64,000 nucleotides of DNA, from NCBI RefSeq assembly GCF_000428985.1, contig NZ_AUAZ01000005.1, positions 62,001 to 126,000 on the forward strand, in the 5' to 3' direction. Origin of the DNA: Marinobacterium litorale DSM 23545. Lineage in GTDB: Bacteria > Pseudomonadota > Gammaproteobacteria > Pseudomonadales > Balneatricaceae. The position numbers were made by a program, and so were the translations under genes. The notes below the pieces were generated by a model, which was not told the DNA's origin, made no database searches, and was given only the letters and a program-made list of their open reading frames with translations. How positions within the stretch are numbered: the stretch's first letter is position 1; every line of letters begins with the position of its first letter. Of the stretch, positions 54,912 through 64,000 are shown piece by piece.

Positions 54912-56608
54912 TACTTCGCCTCCGGTCCACGCAGCCAGCGCTGAAGACGACTTTGGGTCGCATCAAAACCGGTCAGGATATAGTGCAGGGTGTTATAGTT
55001 CTGCGCACTCCAGCGCATCCGGTCCAGTGCCCGGGTGCGGCCACAGAAGAGTATTTCATCGCCGGGTTCAAGCTCGGTCAGCTCACCGGGAGTCATTTTG
55101 ACGCTATCCCCCCGCTTCATCATCAGCGGGAAGCAGTACAGGGTTTCAGAACGGTTATGCGGATTTTTCATCAATGAAATCAGTTTGATCGGCACCTCTT
55201 CCTCCAGCTTGGTGATCACCGCCGGAGCTTCGCGTTTATCGATCCGAACCGAGCGGCTATCCAGTTTTTCGTCCCCCACCATGGAACTCATCCGGTTAAT
55301 CAGGGTATGCGCCCAAACCTCATCCTGCTTGAACAGGTGCTCGATAAAAACAGACAGCAGCGGCGTCTTGAGCTGAGCCAGAATACGGGTCGCAATAATC
55401 TGCCCCGGCTGCATGATGAAATCGCACCGCGAATGCGAAAAGATCAGTTCGTTGGCGCTGAGATTCTGGCGCACCACGGTAATCAGTTTCGGGTTGAGCT
55501 CCCGGGCCGTCATGATGATCGACAGGTTATCGGCATCACTGTCGGTCCCGGCCACGATACCGACCGCCGACCGCACACCTGCCTGTTCCAGGGTCACCGC
55601 CTCGGTACCGACACCCGGTACCGCGCTGCCCAAGGCACGAATGTTATCCGGGTCGGGATCGATGACTGTTACTTCGGTCCCGGCCTCGGTCAGTTCACGG
55701 GTGATATTACGGCCGAACCGGCCGTAGCCACAGACGATCCAGCGCCCCTCGGCGTGACGGTACACACTGGCCAACGTCCTGTGGTGGGGATTCATCAGCC
55801 AATCAAACACCAGATGACGATGGGGGCTATGGGCCGCCAGCGCCACATACTCGGCATAGTGCCGGAAAGGGTCAACGATCAGATCGGTACCGAAGGAAGC
55901 CAGGTTGGCGCTGGTGATATCGTTTTCCGACCGGCTGATCGCCATCCGCTTGGGGACCAGAACCTTGCTGGCGATGGCAATACCCAGATTCACCTTATCA
56001 CTGTTGGTCAGCGCCAGCACACCGGCGCAATGCGGGTGCTGCAGGCCGGCCCGGTCCAGAACATCCGGCAGCGAGGCATCGGCACAGAGCGCCGGAACCG
56101 GCGTAACCAGGCCATCCAGATCCAGGTTATCGATCCGCTCCTGATCGATATCCACCACCACCGCTCGCAGCCCGGCATCCACCAGCTCACGCACTACGGT
56201 ACTGCCGGTAACGCCGTAGCCACAGACCAGATAGAAAGGTTCTGTGATCCCTTTCACCGAGTAGATAAACCGGCGCAGACGCAACAGCCGGATAAAACCA
56301 CCATCCTGCAGTACCGAAAGCGTGGTACCGATGCCATACAACCAGGCAATGACACAGGAGTAGATGGTCACCAGTGTCCACATCCGCTGAGCCGCGGTGA
56401 ACGGATACGGAATTTCACCAAAACCGATGGTGGACCCCATAAACGAGACAAAATAGAACGCATGGAAAAAATCCATGCGCCAGGGGTTACCCTGATCATC
56501 CTGTCCGGGAATCAGGGTAAAGCCCAGAATCGAGACGGCGTAAACCACAATCAGCGTGATCAGTGGCGTGCGCAAACGCCTCAGGAGTACGTAGAGAATA
56601 TCGTACAT
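54911..56608 (-). CDS. Ion channel with two TrkA-N (RCK) domains
   Basis: A 565-residue channel. Two membrane helices flank a pore loop whose filter is GSTIGFGEI, where potassium channels usually have TVGYGD. Two Rossmann TrkA-N domains follow, with GYGVTGSTVVREL near 130 and CGYGRFGRNITREL near 293, each with a TrkA-C-type segment. It should be a ligand-gated potassium or other monovalent cation channel; the filter change makes selectivity uncertain. It is four bases from a DUF6394-like gene upstream. Confidence 0.9.
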   Translation of the reverse strand: MYDILYVLLRRLRTPLITLIVVYAVSILGFTLIPGQDDQGNPWRMDFFHAFYFVSFMGSTIGFGEIPYPFTAAQRMWTLVTIYSCVIAWLYGIGTTLSVLQDGGFIRLLRLRRFIYSVKGITEPFYLVCGYGVTGSTVVRELVDAGLRAVVVDIDQERIDNLDLDGLVTPVPALCADASLPDVLDRAGLQHPHCAGVLALTNSDKVNLGIAIASKVLVPKRMAISRSENDITSANLASFGTDLIVDPFRHYAEYVALAAHSPHRHLVFDWLMNPHHRTLASVYRHAEGRWIVCGYGRFGRNITRELTEAGTEVTVIDPDPDNIRALGSAVPGVGTEAVTLEQAGVRSAVGIVAGTDSDADNLSIIMTARELNPKLITVVRQNLSANELIFSHSRCDFIMQPGQIIATRILAQLKTPLLSVFIEHLFKQDEVWAHTLINRMSSMVGDEKLDSRSVRIDKREAPAVITKLEEEVPIKLISLMKNPHNRSETLYCFPLMMKRGDSVKMTPGELTELEPGDEILFCGRTRALDRMRWSAQNYNTLHYILTGFDATQSRLQRWLRGPEAK

Positions 56609-56612
56609 GGCG

Positions 56613-56996
56613 TTAGCGTCGGATCAGCACCGTCTCCACCATCAGCAGAATGACCGAGGTGATGTTGGCCAATAGAGCACCGCCGGCGAAAGAGACCACC
56701 GATGCCATCAACCGTGGCGTCATGCCGGTGGCCGCTATGTGCTCGCCATAGCCCCAGATCATCGCCGAGATAATCAGCTGAAGGTCCGCGACCAGGCTGG
56801 TGGCCAGCATCAACGCGCCCAGATGACTGCGGTCGCCAAACTTCATAACGGTACAGATCAGGCTCACGACTATAGCCAGAAACAGCTCCAGCACGTCATG
56901 ATGATCGGGATTATCGATCTCACCGACAAAGAACCCGAAGTTCAGTGTCAGCGCCAGCACAATGAAAAAGGCGAAGATGACCTTCTCGCGATTCAT
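56613..56996 (-). CDS. Small membrane protein (DUF6394-like)
   Basis: A 127-residue protein with four hydrophobic segments (FAFFIVLALTLNFGFFVG near the start, LFLAIVVSLICTVMKFGDRSHLG in part, then two more). The ATG at 56996 has AAGGAG eight bases upstream. The function is unknown. It lies four bases before the ion-channel gene on the same strand, so it is probably co-transcribed and may be an auxiliary subunit. I name the family from memory of this gene pair and am not certain of it. Confidence 0.75.
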   Translation of the reverse strand: MNREKVIFAFFIVLALTLNFGFFVGEIDNPDHHDVLELFLAIVVSLICTVMKFGDRSHLGALMLATSLVADLQLIISAMIWGYGEHIAATGMTPRLMASVVSFAGGALLANITSVILLMVETVLIRR

Positions 56997-57206
56997 CCAG
57001 CAGACTCCTTGATGGGTATTGATCGCTACAGGGCGGTACGTCGGCCCCCTCATGGCGCCGACCGACTACCCGGGATTGTATCGGCTGTTGCCGGTGGGCG
57101 CATCCGCCCGCACTGATTTACCGTACAATCAGGCGGATCCGGGAACCCAACGCGACCGGGAAGGGTCACATCGACATCAGATTTGCCTGAGGAGAGATAG
57201 AACTCG

Positions 57207-60047
57207 ATGCCAACAGCGACCGCACTGCGTCCATTTCAGCTCCTGCTTGGAGTCATGCTGACTCTGACCGCGACCCTTGTTCAGGCGGCTTTGATCCAAA
57301 GCCCCTCGGATACGCGACAGTATGATGCGTTTGAGCTACCCAACCGGCTTCAGGTGGTGGTGATCTCCGACCCACAGGCCAGTAAAGCCGCCGCCTCCAT
57401 GAATATCCAAGCCGGCAGTCGCGACAACCCACCGGGCCGCGAAGGGCTGGCTCACTTTCTGGAGCACATGCTGTTTCTGGGTACCGAGAAATATCCGCAG
57501 GCCGATGCCTACCAGGGCTTTATCAGCGCCAACGGTGGCAGCCACAACGCCTACACCGCGTTTGAGCACACCAACTACTTCTTCGATGTAAAAGCCGATG
57601 CCCTGCCCGGCGCCCTGGACCGCTTTGCCCAGTTTTTTATCGCGCCCCTGTTCACACCCGAATACGTGGACCGCGAGCGCAATGCGGTCGAGTCGGAGTT
57701 TCGTGCCAAGATCCGCGATGATGGCCGCCGTCTCTATGTGGCCAGCAAACTGGCCATGAACCCTGAGCATCCCTATAGCCAGTTTGCCGTCGGCAACCTC
57801 GAAACCTTGTCCAACACAACCGATGCCGCCATCCGTCAGGATCTGATCGATTTTTACCAAAGCCACTACAGTGCCAACCGCATGACTCTGGCTGTTATCG
57901 GACCTCAGCCACTGGACAGGTTGCGCGAGCTGGTCACGGATACGTTCTCCGCGGTGCCGGACCGCGACCTGCCCAAGATCACCACTGAAGTGCCCCTGTA
58001 CCGCGCTGAAAGCCTGCCTCTGGCGCTGGACGTAAAAACGCTGATGCAAACCCGTCAACTGCGTTTGACCTTTCCGATCCCCGCTATCCGCGATCACTGG
58101 CGCGAAAAGCCGGTACGCTATCTGGCCAGCCTGATCGGCTACGAAGGCAAAGGCAGCCTGCTCAGCCTGCTCAAGGAGAAGGGTTGGGCCCGGGCACTCG
58201 GTGCTTCCGCCGGTATCGAGCTTGAAGAAGGCGCCACCTTTGATATCAACATAGAGCTGACCGAAACCGGACTGAAGGAAAGCGATGCGGTGGTAGACGC
58301 TGTTTTCGCCTTTATCGATGAGCTGCGCGACAACGGGATACGCCAGTCGATCTATGAGGAGGAGGCGCTGCTGGCCGAAACCGATTTCCGTTTCCGCGAA
58401 CCGCGCGAACCGATCCACGAGGTAATGGGTATGTCTTCGCGGATGCCCTACTACCCGGAGGCCCACCTGCTCGATGCGCCCTATCGCTATGATGCGTTTA
58501 ACCCCGAATTGATTCAGGACTACCTCGGCTTTCTAGTACCCGACAATATGGTCCTGATGCGCGCCGCACCGACTCTTGAGACGGCCAAGTCCACACCGCG
58601 ATACAAAATCGACTACCAACTGGCACCCGTCGCCCCCCATCGTCTGGCCGACTGGAAAACACCTGAGGATCTGCCGGGCCTGTATGTGCGTGGCCCCAAC
58701 CCGTTTATCGCCCATGACCTGTCACTGGTGGCTAAGCCTGAAGCCGCCGACAGCGTTCCGGCCAAAGTCTGGCACGCCGACAGCGCAGAGCTCTGGTATC
58801 TGCAGGACACCAGTTTCGAGCAGCCCCGTGCCAACGTTCGCCTGGCGCTGCTGAGCCAGAGCGCTAATGCGGATGCCCGTGCCTCGGTAATGAGCCAACT
58901 CTACGCGCGCATGGTCAGTGACCGTCTAAACGAAACGCTGTACGACGCCAGCCTGGCCGGCATGTCGGCCAACCTCTACGCCCATCTTCAGGGGCTGAGC
59001 CTTCGCCTCTCCGGCTACAGCGAGCGACAGAGCCGACTGCTGGATACATTGATTACGGCAATGACCGAGCCCCCCCACTCCGAAGCCCGTTTTCAGCGTA
59101 TGAAACAGGAGCTGGCCGAAGAGCTGGCCAACTCCGCCAAGGAAAAACCCTATAACCAGACATTCGACGGTTTGTACAACGCCCTGCTGCCTCAATGGAC
59201 CCAGCAGGAGAAGTTGGCGGCACTGGCATCGATCGATCTGGATGCACTTCAGACCCATATCCAACGGGTGCGAAAAGATGGCTACCTGCGGGTATTGGCT
59301 CATGGCAACCTGCGTCAGGAGCAGGCGCAGGAGATGGCGCAGGCCGCCGCCCGGGGTCTGTTGCTCAGGGATGGAAAGTCAACGCCGCCCCAGCTTCCGG
59401 TCGTCCAGCTGCCACCGGGGGAACGGCTATACAAAACCCTGGATATCGAGCATGATGACGCATCGCTGAATCTCTATATGCAGGGTGAGAACACCCGCAT
59501 AACCACCCGTGCTGAAGTTGCGCTGCTGGCGGAGATTATCTCAACACCATTCTACAACCGCCTGCGTACCGAGCAGCAGTTGGGATACGTGGTGTTCGCC
59601 AGCTCTATGCCGATACGGGAGGTCCCGGGTCTGGTGCTGGTAAGCCAGTCACCGGTGGCTGACCCATTGCAGCTCGAAAGCGCCTACAACACCTTCCTTG
59701 ATTCCACCGAAGGCGAATTGAAAGAGATGGATGAAGCCAGGTTAAACGCCTTCCGCCAAAGCCTGATCTCCCGGCTTAATCAGCCAGAGGATACATTGGG
59801 TGATCGGACATCACGGTTCTGGACCGAGCTGGACCGGGATAACGCCGATTTCGACACCCGTGAGCGACTAACCGAAGCGGTCAAACAGATAACACGGGAG
59901 GACCTGCAGTCCCGGTTCAGGCAGCTTCGCACACGCTCACTGGCGGTTCGCAGCTTCAGTCAGAAAGAAACGCTGGCAGGGGCGGCCGATAACGGCGCAA
60001 TCATGGAATCACTGAAAGAACAGGGTCAGTATGTGCCCGGCAGCTGA
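57207..60047 (+). CDS. Pitrilysin-like (insulinase, M16) zinc protease
   Basis: A 946-residue periplasmic protease with a signal peptide (residues 1 to about 28, VMLTLTATLVQAA). The inverted zinc motif HFLEHMLFLG near residue 85 gives HxxEH, and the third ligand lies in ERNAVESEFRA about 76 residues later. Three further M16 domains follow, including the late NRLRTEQQLGYVVF substrate-clamp motif. It degrades peptides in the periplasm, like E. coli PtrA. A GAGGAGAG ribosome site precedes the ATG. Confidence 0.94.
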   Translation: MPTATALRPFQLLLGVMLTLTATLVQAALIQSPSDTRQYDAFELPNRLQVVVISDPQASKAAASMNIQAGSRDNPPGREGLAHFLEHMLFLGTEKYPQADAYQGFISANGGSHNAYTAFEHTNYFFDVKADALPGALDRFAQFFIAPLFTPEYVDRERNAVESEFRAKIRDDGRRLYVASKLAMNPEHPYSQFAVGNLETLSNTTDAAIRQDLIDFYQSHYSANRMTLAVIGPQPLDRLRELVTDTFSAVPDRDLPKITTEVPLYRAESLPLALDVKTLMQTRQLRLTFPIPAIRDHWREKPVRYLASLIGYEGKGSLLSLLKEKGWARALGASAGIELEEGATFDINIELTETGLKESDAVVDAVFAFIDELRDNGIRQSIYEEEALLAETDFRFREPREPIHEVMGMSSRMPYYPEAHLLDAPYRYDAFNPELIQDYLGFLVPDNMVLMRAAPTLETAKSTPRYKIDYQLAPVAPHRLADWKTPEDLPGLYVRGPNPFIAHDLSLVAKPEAADSVPAKVWHADSAELWYLQDTSFEQPRANVRLALLSQSANADARASVMSQLYARMVSDRLNETLYDASLAGMSANLYAHLQGLSLRLSGYSERQSRLLDTLITAMTEPPHSEARFQRMKQELAEELANSAKEKPYNQTFDGLYNALLPQWTQQEKLAALASIDLDALQTHIQRVRKDGYLRVLAHGNLRQEQAQEMAQAAARGLLLRDGKSTPPQLPVVQLPPGERLYKTLDIEHDDASLNLYMQGENTRITTRAEVALLAEIISTPFYNRLRTEQQLGYVVFASSMPIREVPGLVLVSQSPVADPLQLESAYNTFLDSTEGELKEMDEARLNAFRQSLISRLNQPEDTLGDRTSRFWTELDRDNADFDTRERLTEAVKQITREDLQSRFRQLRTRSLAVRSFSQKETLAGAADNGAIMESLKEQGQYVPGS

Positions 60048-60056
60048 CCGGGCAGA

Positions 60057-60470
60057 TTACATTTCAATAACTTCGCGCTGACGGCCAAAACCTTCGGGCG
60101 GTGCTTCGCCGCCCGGGGGGGCCTCGGACTGGGTGTCCGGTGCGCTGCTCTCATTCTCACCGGTCTCAACCTCGAAATCACAGGGCGTGCCCGGGCCACA
60201 TAAACCTTCGGCGCGGTCTTCCTGGATTTTGGCAAATACCTGGTTTTCACCGGTCAGCTTGGGCTGACCCGCGGATACCGTAAAAACCGGTGTCGTGCCC
60301 GATGGGTACACCACGGTGACCGGTGGTGGCTCCGGTTCAGCTGATGGTGTCACCACACGGTAATCGATCGAATTCTCCGACAGCGCATACGCTCCCGACG
60401 CCAACCACAATGAAGCGATAGCGGTCAGTCGCAAGCACTTAGATTTCAAGTGGGTAGATCGATTCCGCAT
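60057..60470 (-). CDS. Secreted, Pro/Glu-rich hypothetical protein
   Basis: A 137-residue protein with a signal peptide (CLRLTAIASLWLASGAYALS). The mature part is short and low in complexity, with PEPPPVTVVYPSG early, a cysteine pair GLCGPGTPCDF near 91-97 that may form a disulfide, and a Pro/Gly/Glu tail. I recognise no family. The start overlaps the end of sbcB by 32 bases, which argues for coupling. It might be an envelope protein. Confidence 0.65.
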   Translation of the reverse strand: MRNRSTHLKSKCLRLTAIASLWLASGAYALSENSIDYRVVTPSAEPEPPPVTVVYPSGTTPVFTVSAGQPKLTGENQVFAKIQEDRAEGLCGPGTPCDFEVETGENESSAPDTQSEAPPGGEAPPEGFGRQREVIEM

Positions 60471-61893
60471 AAAGCGCCAGCTCTTCCAGTATCATTCGAT
60501 CCCGGTCAGTGATATCAGGCTGCTGAACCAGACGATTGAGCTCGTCATAATAGGCCGGGATGGTCAGATAACCATGATTATCGTCACCAAGCAACTTCCG
60601 CGAGCGGTACTCCTCCCAACGCTGATGCTCCTCTTCACGCAAGGTGTGCGGGTAGTTACGCGCTTTGTAACGAATCAGCATCTCTTCCAGTCTGGGGTCC
60701 TGAAACGGCAGTTCTATGAACTCCAGGGCTTCGGGTGGGGCTTCCCGAACTTGCTCCATCAATGACTTATCGTGATCGGAGAAAAAGCCCCCGGAGTACA
60801 ACATATGATCCGGATCACCATCGGCCGGCGGCGCATCTTCGCTATAGAGCTGATCGAGCTTTTCCTTCAAACCCGGTTCAGCTCGCAGCAGTGCCAGGTG
60901 GCGACGGCAGGTATCGCCATCAATGTTCAACCGTGCCGCTTCTTCACTGTTCAACATGCCGGCCGGGGCCACAATGGGGCAACGATTGGTATGCAGCAAC
61001 TTGAGTGCGATCTCCGGTGCACCGGCTGGACGCTGATCATGCCGTGTATAGAGCTGTTCACGTATCTGTTCCACCGGCAGCTCAAGCAGAGGCGTTGGAT
61101 CAACGCGCAGATCCCACACCGCGGCCGCGTTACGGTTGACCGGGTGCCAGCTTAAAGGAGCCACCACCGCCGCATTCCCCCACTGCACCGGGTACTTGGA
61201 GGAGATATGCAGAAAGGGCTTCATGTTGGCCACATCCAGCCTGGACTGAATGGCTCGTTTGCCCCGATTGTTGAGCACGAACTCGTACAGCTTGGGCTGA
61301 CGTTCACGGACCAGCTTCGCCATTGCGATCGTTGCGTAGACATCGGATAACGCATCATGGGCCTGCTCGTGGGCCAGACCGTTGGCCCGGGTCAGGTCTT
61401 CCAGCCGCAGACTCGGTGTTCCGTCTTCGTACAGAGGCCACTCGATGCCCTGTGGTCGCAGTGCCCGGGTCAGTCTTAACATATCGATAATGTCCCAGCG
61501 TGAGCAGCCGTTTTGCCACTCCCGCGCATAGGGATCGTAGAAGTTACGATAGAGGGTGTTGCGGGTGACCTCATCGTCAAAGCGGATACTGTTGTAACCC
61601 ACCGCACAGGTTCCGGGCTGGGACAACTCTTGATGGATCTGACGGATAAACTCCGCTTCGCAGACACCCTCGCCAATCGCTTTCTGGGGGGTAATCCCGG
61701 TCACCAAGCACGCCTGGGGATTGGGTAGCACATCCTCCGAGGGGCTGGCATAGATGACCAACGGCTCTCCAATAATATTGAAATCGGCATCGGTACGTAC
61801 GCCCGCGAACTGCACCGGGCGATCCCGACGCGGGTCAGTGCCAAAGGTTTCGTAGTCGTGCCAGTAGAAAGTCTCGGGGACTGTTTTCGCCAT
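60439..61893 (-). CDS. sbcB: Exodeoxyribonuclease I
   Basis: A 484-residue single-strand-specific 3'-5' exonuclease used in recombination and mismatch repair. The DEDDh active site is visible as WHDYETFGTDPRRDRPVQF near residue 12 and HDALSDVYATI near 180. The ExoI C-terminal domains follow, ending ITDRDRMILEELALYAESIYPLEI in part. Length matches E. coli ExoI (about 475). It is divergent from ychJ. Confidence 0.94.
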   Translation of the reverse strand: MAKTVPETFYWHDYETFGTDPRRDRPVQFAGVRTDADFNIIGEPLVIYASPSEDVLPNPQACLVTGITPQKAIGEGVCEAEFIRQIHQELSQPGTCAVGYNSIRFDDEVTRNTLYRNFYDPYAREWQNGCSRWDIIDMLRLTRALRPQGIEWPLYEDGTPSLRLEDLTRANGLAHEQAHDALSDVYATIAMAKLVRERQPKLYEFVLNNRGKRAIQSRLDVANMKPFLHISSKYPVQWGNAAVVAPLSWHPVNRNAAAVWDLRVDPTPLLELPVEQIREQLYTRHDQRPAGAPEIALKLLHTNRCPIVAPAGMLNSEEAARLNIDGDTCRRHLALLRAEPGLKEKLDQLYSEDAPPADGDPDHMLYSGGFFSDHDKSLMEQVREAPPEALEFIELPFQDPRLEEMLIRYKARNYPHTLREEEHQRWEEYRSRKLLGDDNHGYLTIPAYYDELNRLVQQPDITDRDRMILEELALYAESIYPLEI

Positions 61894-61995
61894 GCCCTAT
61901 CCGTCAGTGCCTGTCATGTATAATGGGGAATCACTCAGGTAAGCCTGTAGCCATACCGGTTGCGGCTAACACTACCACTGAACGGGAAGACACGC

Positions 61996-62424
61996 ATGTT
62001 TCAGGACCAGCTCAACAGTGATCAGACTTGCCCCTGCGGTTCGGGCAAAGTATTCCGCGAATGCTGTGAACCGGCCCTGCAGGGTACACAGCCAGCCCCC
62101 ACTGCCGAGGCACTGATGCGCTCTCGCTACTGTGCATTCGCACTGGGTGCTATCGACTATCTTATCGATACCCAGGCCAAGGAGAAACGCCAGCCCGGTG
62201 AAGCCGAGCTGCTTGCCGAACAGATACAGGTCACCACTTGGACTGGTCTGAAAATACTTTCCACCCGTAAGGGTCTGGCAGATGACACCGATGGTGTGGT
62301 GGAGTTTGAAGCCCGTTTCGAGTCGGGGCCACAGAAGGCGATCCTGCATGAAGTATCCCGCTTTCGTAAGGATGATGGGCGTTGGGTCTATGTAGATGGA
62401 GAGGTTGAGCTGCGTCCCTGCTGA
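61996..62424 (+). CDS. ychJ: YchJ/UPF0225 SEC-C-motif protein
   Basis: A 142-residue protein with a zinc-binding SEC-C motif CPCGSGKVFRECC near residue 11 and a YchJ-type domain (MRSRYCAFALGAIDYLI). The C-terminal second SEC-C found in some members is absent. The function is unknown. The ATG at 61996 has GGGAAG six bases upstream; the longer frame from 61960 is not used. Confidence 0.85.
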   Translation: MFQDQLNSDQTCPCGSGKVFRECCEPALQGTQPAPTAEALMRSRYCAFALGAIDYLIDTQAKEKRQPGEAELLAEQIQVTTWTGLKILSTRKGLADDTDGVVEFEARFESGPQKAILHEVSRFRKDDGRWVYVDGEVELRPC

Positions 62425-62715
62425 TCTCAACCGCAACCGCCTTTAAATTTCCGGCCTGTCAAGGCTTTCCCTGCATCGACACTGGCCGGTAGAATAAGTG
62501 CCCGCCCAAAACCGGGCTCAGGAAACAGCTCCCGATCATCGCCCACACGGCGAACCGGATCCGGATGCTTACCGGGCCTGGAATGACGCAACGGTGTCAA
62601 AAACGGGCCGGATCACAAATCCGTCGATATCGGGATTTCAGTTGATATCAATGAGCCCGGATATCCGGAATTCAGACTTAGTAGCCAGGCGCACCGCGCC
62701 GGCTTGTGGTGATTG
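62425..62715 (+). promoter_or_regulatory. Promoter region of the DUF349 gene
   Basis: This 291-base stretch lies between ychJ and the DUF349 gene. A TAGAAT -10-like hexamer occurs near 62490 and short inverted repeats near 62665. No ORF here is credible; a 72-codon frame on the plus strand has no family match. Confidence 0.3.
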
Positions 62716-64000
62716 ATGTTTGCAAACCTGTTCAAGCCCAAATGGCGCCACCCCAGCCCTGATGTCCGTGTTCGCGCTGTTACTCGCCTGAGCACCGACC
62801 GGCCGGAGCACCGGAACATTCTGCGTACACTGCTACTGGATGACGGCAGCAGCCAGGTCAGAGAAGCGGCACTGGGTAAAGTTCAGGACCTGGAGCTGCT
62901 TATCCAGGTACTCGGCCGTGAAGAGTCGGACCAGATCCGACGCCTGGCTGCCTCATTGATCGCCCGTCAATTCGCGGCCCTACCGGACGACGAAGTCGCT
63001 CACTGGATTAGCCGGTTGGATGAGGCGGCCTGCTCTCGACTGGCGATCTACGAGACCGACCAAAACCTGCACTCCCTCCTGGTCAGACAGATCAACTCCG
63101 CCGGCGCGTTACATCAGTTGGCCACTCAGGGCTCCACTGCCGCATTGCGCCGCGAAGCGGCGGAGCGGATGGACGACATTGCCATACTCGAGCAACTGGT
63201 GCGCGATACCCGCGGCAGCGACAAGGCCGTGCACCGGATCGCGCGTGATCGGCTAAACCGCTACCGGGAGGCCGAGCGTCTGCAGCAGGAGCAGGCTGAG
63301 AAGCGCGATACACTGCTTGAGGCACTGACGAACCTGGTGACGACTCAGGACCGCCAGCATTACCGGGCTCGGCTTGAGGTGATCAAACGTGACTGGGACA
63401 GACTACCGGCGGCACCGGAACATATTCAGGCTCAGTTCCAGGCCAGGCTGAGCCAGGCCGAAGAGATATTGCTGCAAGTTCAAGCCGAGCAGGAGCGCAC
63501 TGAGGCCGAAGCACAGGCTGCAGCGGAACATCAAAAAGCTTGCGAACAGTGCGGCGAGGCGTTGCGCACGCAGCTCAACACAACAGATCCGGACCAGCAG
63601 TTCATCACCGAACTGAGCGCTCAAATTAATGAAGCCGAGCAGTTGATCGCCGTACGTCCATGCGGCGCGGAACTCCCGCACTATGTGCGGCAGGCACAGG
63701 CTTTGCTTTGCGCCTGTGAGCAACTACAGGAACAGCACGAAGCACTAGAGCGGCTGATTGAAACAGATCCCGAGCACACCGACCGTGCGGCTCTGAAAAA
63801 GCTGCTCGCTGATATACAGTGGCCCGATACGACGCCCAGGCCCTCGCTGCTTGAGCGCGCCCTGAGCCACCTGAAGGCATCGGAACAGAAGGCGGCGCAG
63901 CGCAGGGCTGCCGCGAATCAGAAAGTAGATGAGCTTGAAGCGGACCTGCAGGCCTTCGACCAGGCCATAGGACAGGGCGAGATCCGGATAGCACTGCGCC
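62716..64000 (+). CDS. DUF349-domain protein, 5' part (runs off the window)
   Basis: From ATG at 62716 the frame stays open for 428 codons to the window edge. The N-terminus (MFANLFKPKWRHPSPDVRVRAV) begins a HEAT-like helical region. Long charged helices follow (EAERLQQEQAEKRDTLLEAL, VQAEQERTEAEAQAAAEHQK) with features of DUF349 proteins, which are coiled-coil cytoplasmic proteins of about 900 residues in related bacteria. The role is unknown. The stop is outside the window. Confidence 0.7.
   Translation, partial: MFANLFKPKWRHPSPDVRVRAVTRLSTDRPEHRNILRTLLLDDGSSQVREAALGKVQDLELLIQVLGREESDQIRRLAASLIARQFAALPDDEVAHWISRLDEAACSRLAIYETDQNLHSLLVRQINSAGALHQLATQGSTAALRREAAERMDDIAILEQLVRDTRGSDKAVHRIARDRLNRYREAERLQQEQAEKRDTLLEALTNLVTTQDRQHYRARLEVIKRDWDRLPAAPEHIQAQFQARLSQAEEILLQVQAEQERTEAEAQAAAEHQKACEQCGEALRTQLNTTDPDQQFITELSAQINEAEQLIAVRPCGAELPHYVRQAQALLCACEQLQEQHEALERLIETDPEHTDRAALKKLLADIQWPDTTPRPSLLERALSHLKASEQKAAQRRAAANQKVDELEADLQAFDQAIGQGEIRIALR

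Noticed and set aside
55307-56653. 448-codon open frame on the plus strand
   Set aside because: Antisense to the TrkA-type channel, with low-complexity composition rich in Gln, His and Arg and no recognisable motif.
57336-58466. 376-codon open frame on the minus strand
   Set aside because: Antisense to the pitrilysin-like gene, whose zinc motif and domains are intact.
1-64000. CRISPR arrays, rRNA and tRNA genes
   Set aside because: No regularly spaced repeats and no recognisable tRNA or rRNA sequence were seen on either strand.

Overview
The window looks like a chromosomal segment of a marine-type gammaproteobacterium, plausibly in or near the Oceanospirillales (Marinobacterium-like). That placement is inferred from gene content: an LplT-PlsC-AMP-ligase fusion, a DabAB inorganic-carbon system, a Zur-boxed folE2, hmuTUV/hutXZ haem uptake, sbcB and ychJ. 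It is not based on any search. Most of the DNA is GC-rich and densely coded. I saw no rRNA, tRNA, CRISPR array or complete insertion sequence.

Layout. (1) 0-18 kb is a fatty-acid and acyl-CoA region. It holds four AMP-forming ligases, one fused to a lysophospholipid transporter and acyltransferase. Around them are an enoyl-CoA hydratase, a PaaI-type thioesterase, an alpha/beta hydrolase, a class I methyltransferase, a chemoreceptor, a PAS histidine kinase/FixJ-type response regulator pair and a fungal-like cytosine deaminase. (2) 18-25 kb is a mixed accessory stretch: a DnaJ-domain protein, a HEPN/MNT toxin-antitoxin pair, an EamA exporter with a MocR regulator, and a ccoG gene broken by one extra base in a C run. 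(3) 25-33 kb has regulators and signalling genes: AraC plus an NmrA-like protein, PAS-GGDEF-EAL, a GFA protein, an MFS carrier with a long helical-repeat tail, a 29-codon ORF with a very strong Shine-Dalgarno, FKBP, and AraC plus LysE. (4) 33.3-37.6 kb is an AT-rich island on the minus strand. It encodes a stand-alone, shortened FtsZ-like GTPase domain, a nuclease-like protein, a 587-residue protein with an Rx4H HEPN motif, and a DUF2726 protein. This is the best candidate for an undescribed system. (5) 37.7-45 kb has an M32 carboxypeptidase and a complete haem-uptake locus, with hmuTUV divergent from the receptor, hutX and hutZ and a Fur box between them. (6) 45-51 kb has Zur-boxed folE2 converging on dabBA, with a divergent LysR regulator. 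(7) 51-64 kb is ordinary chromosome: DUF2157/GDYXXLXY, a Tim44-domain protein, an EamA exporter, a TrkA-type ion channel, a pitrilysin-like protease, exonuclease I, YchJ, and the start of a DUF349 protein that runs off the end.

How the parts fit. The haem locus is coherent: outer-membrane receptor, periplasmic HmuT, the HmuUV ABC importer, then cytosolic HutX and HutZ to handle haem. FolE2 replaces zinc-dependent FolE when zinc is scarce, and its promoter carries a strong Zur-like site. DabAB would accumulate bicarbonate and is probably controlled by the adjacent LysR protein. The acyl-CoA region suggests use of several fatty or organic acids, with the two-component pair as a possible regulator. 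Starts were moved downstream of the longest ORF where a Shine-Dalgarno, overlap or family alignment supported it. The AT-rich island's function is inference only.
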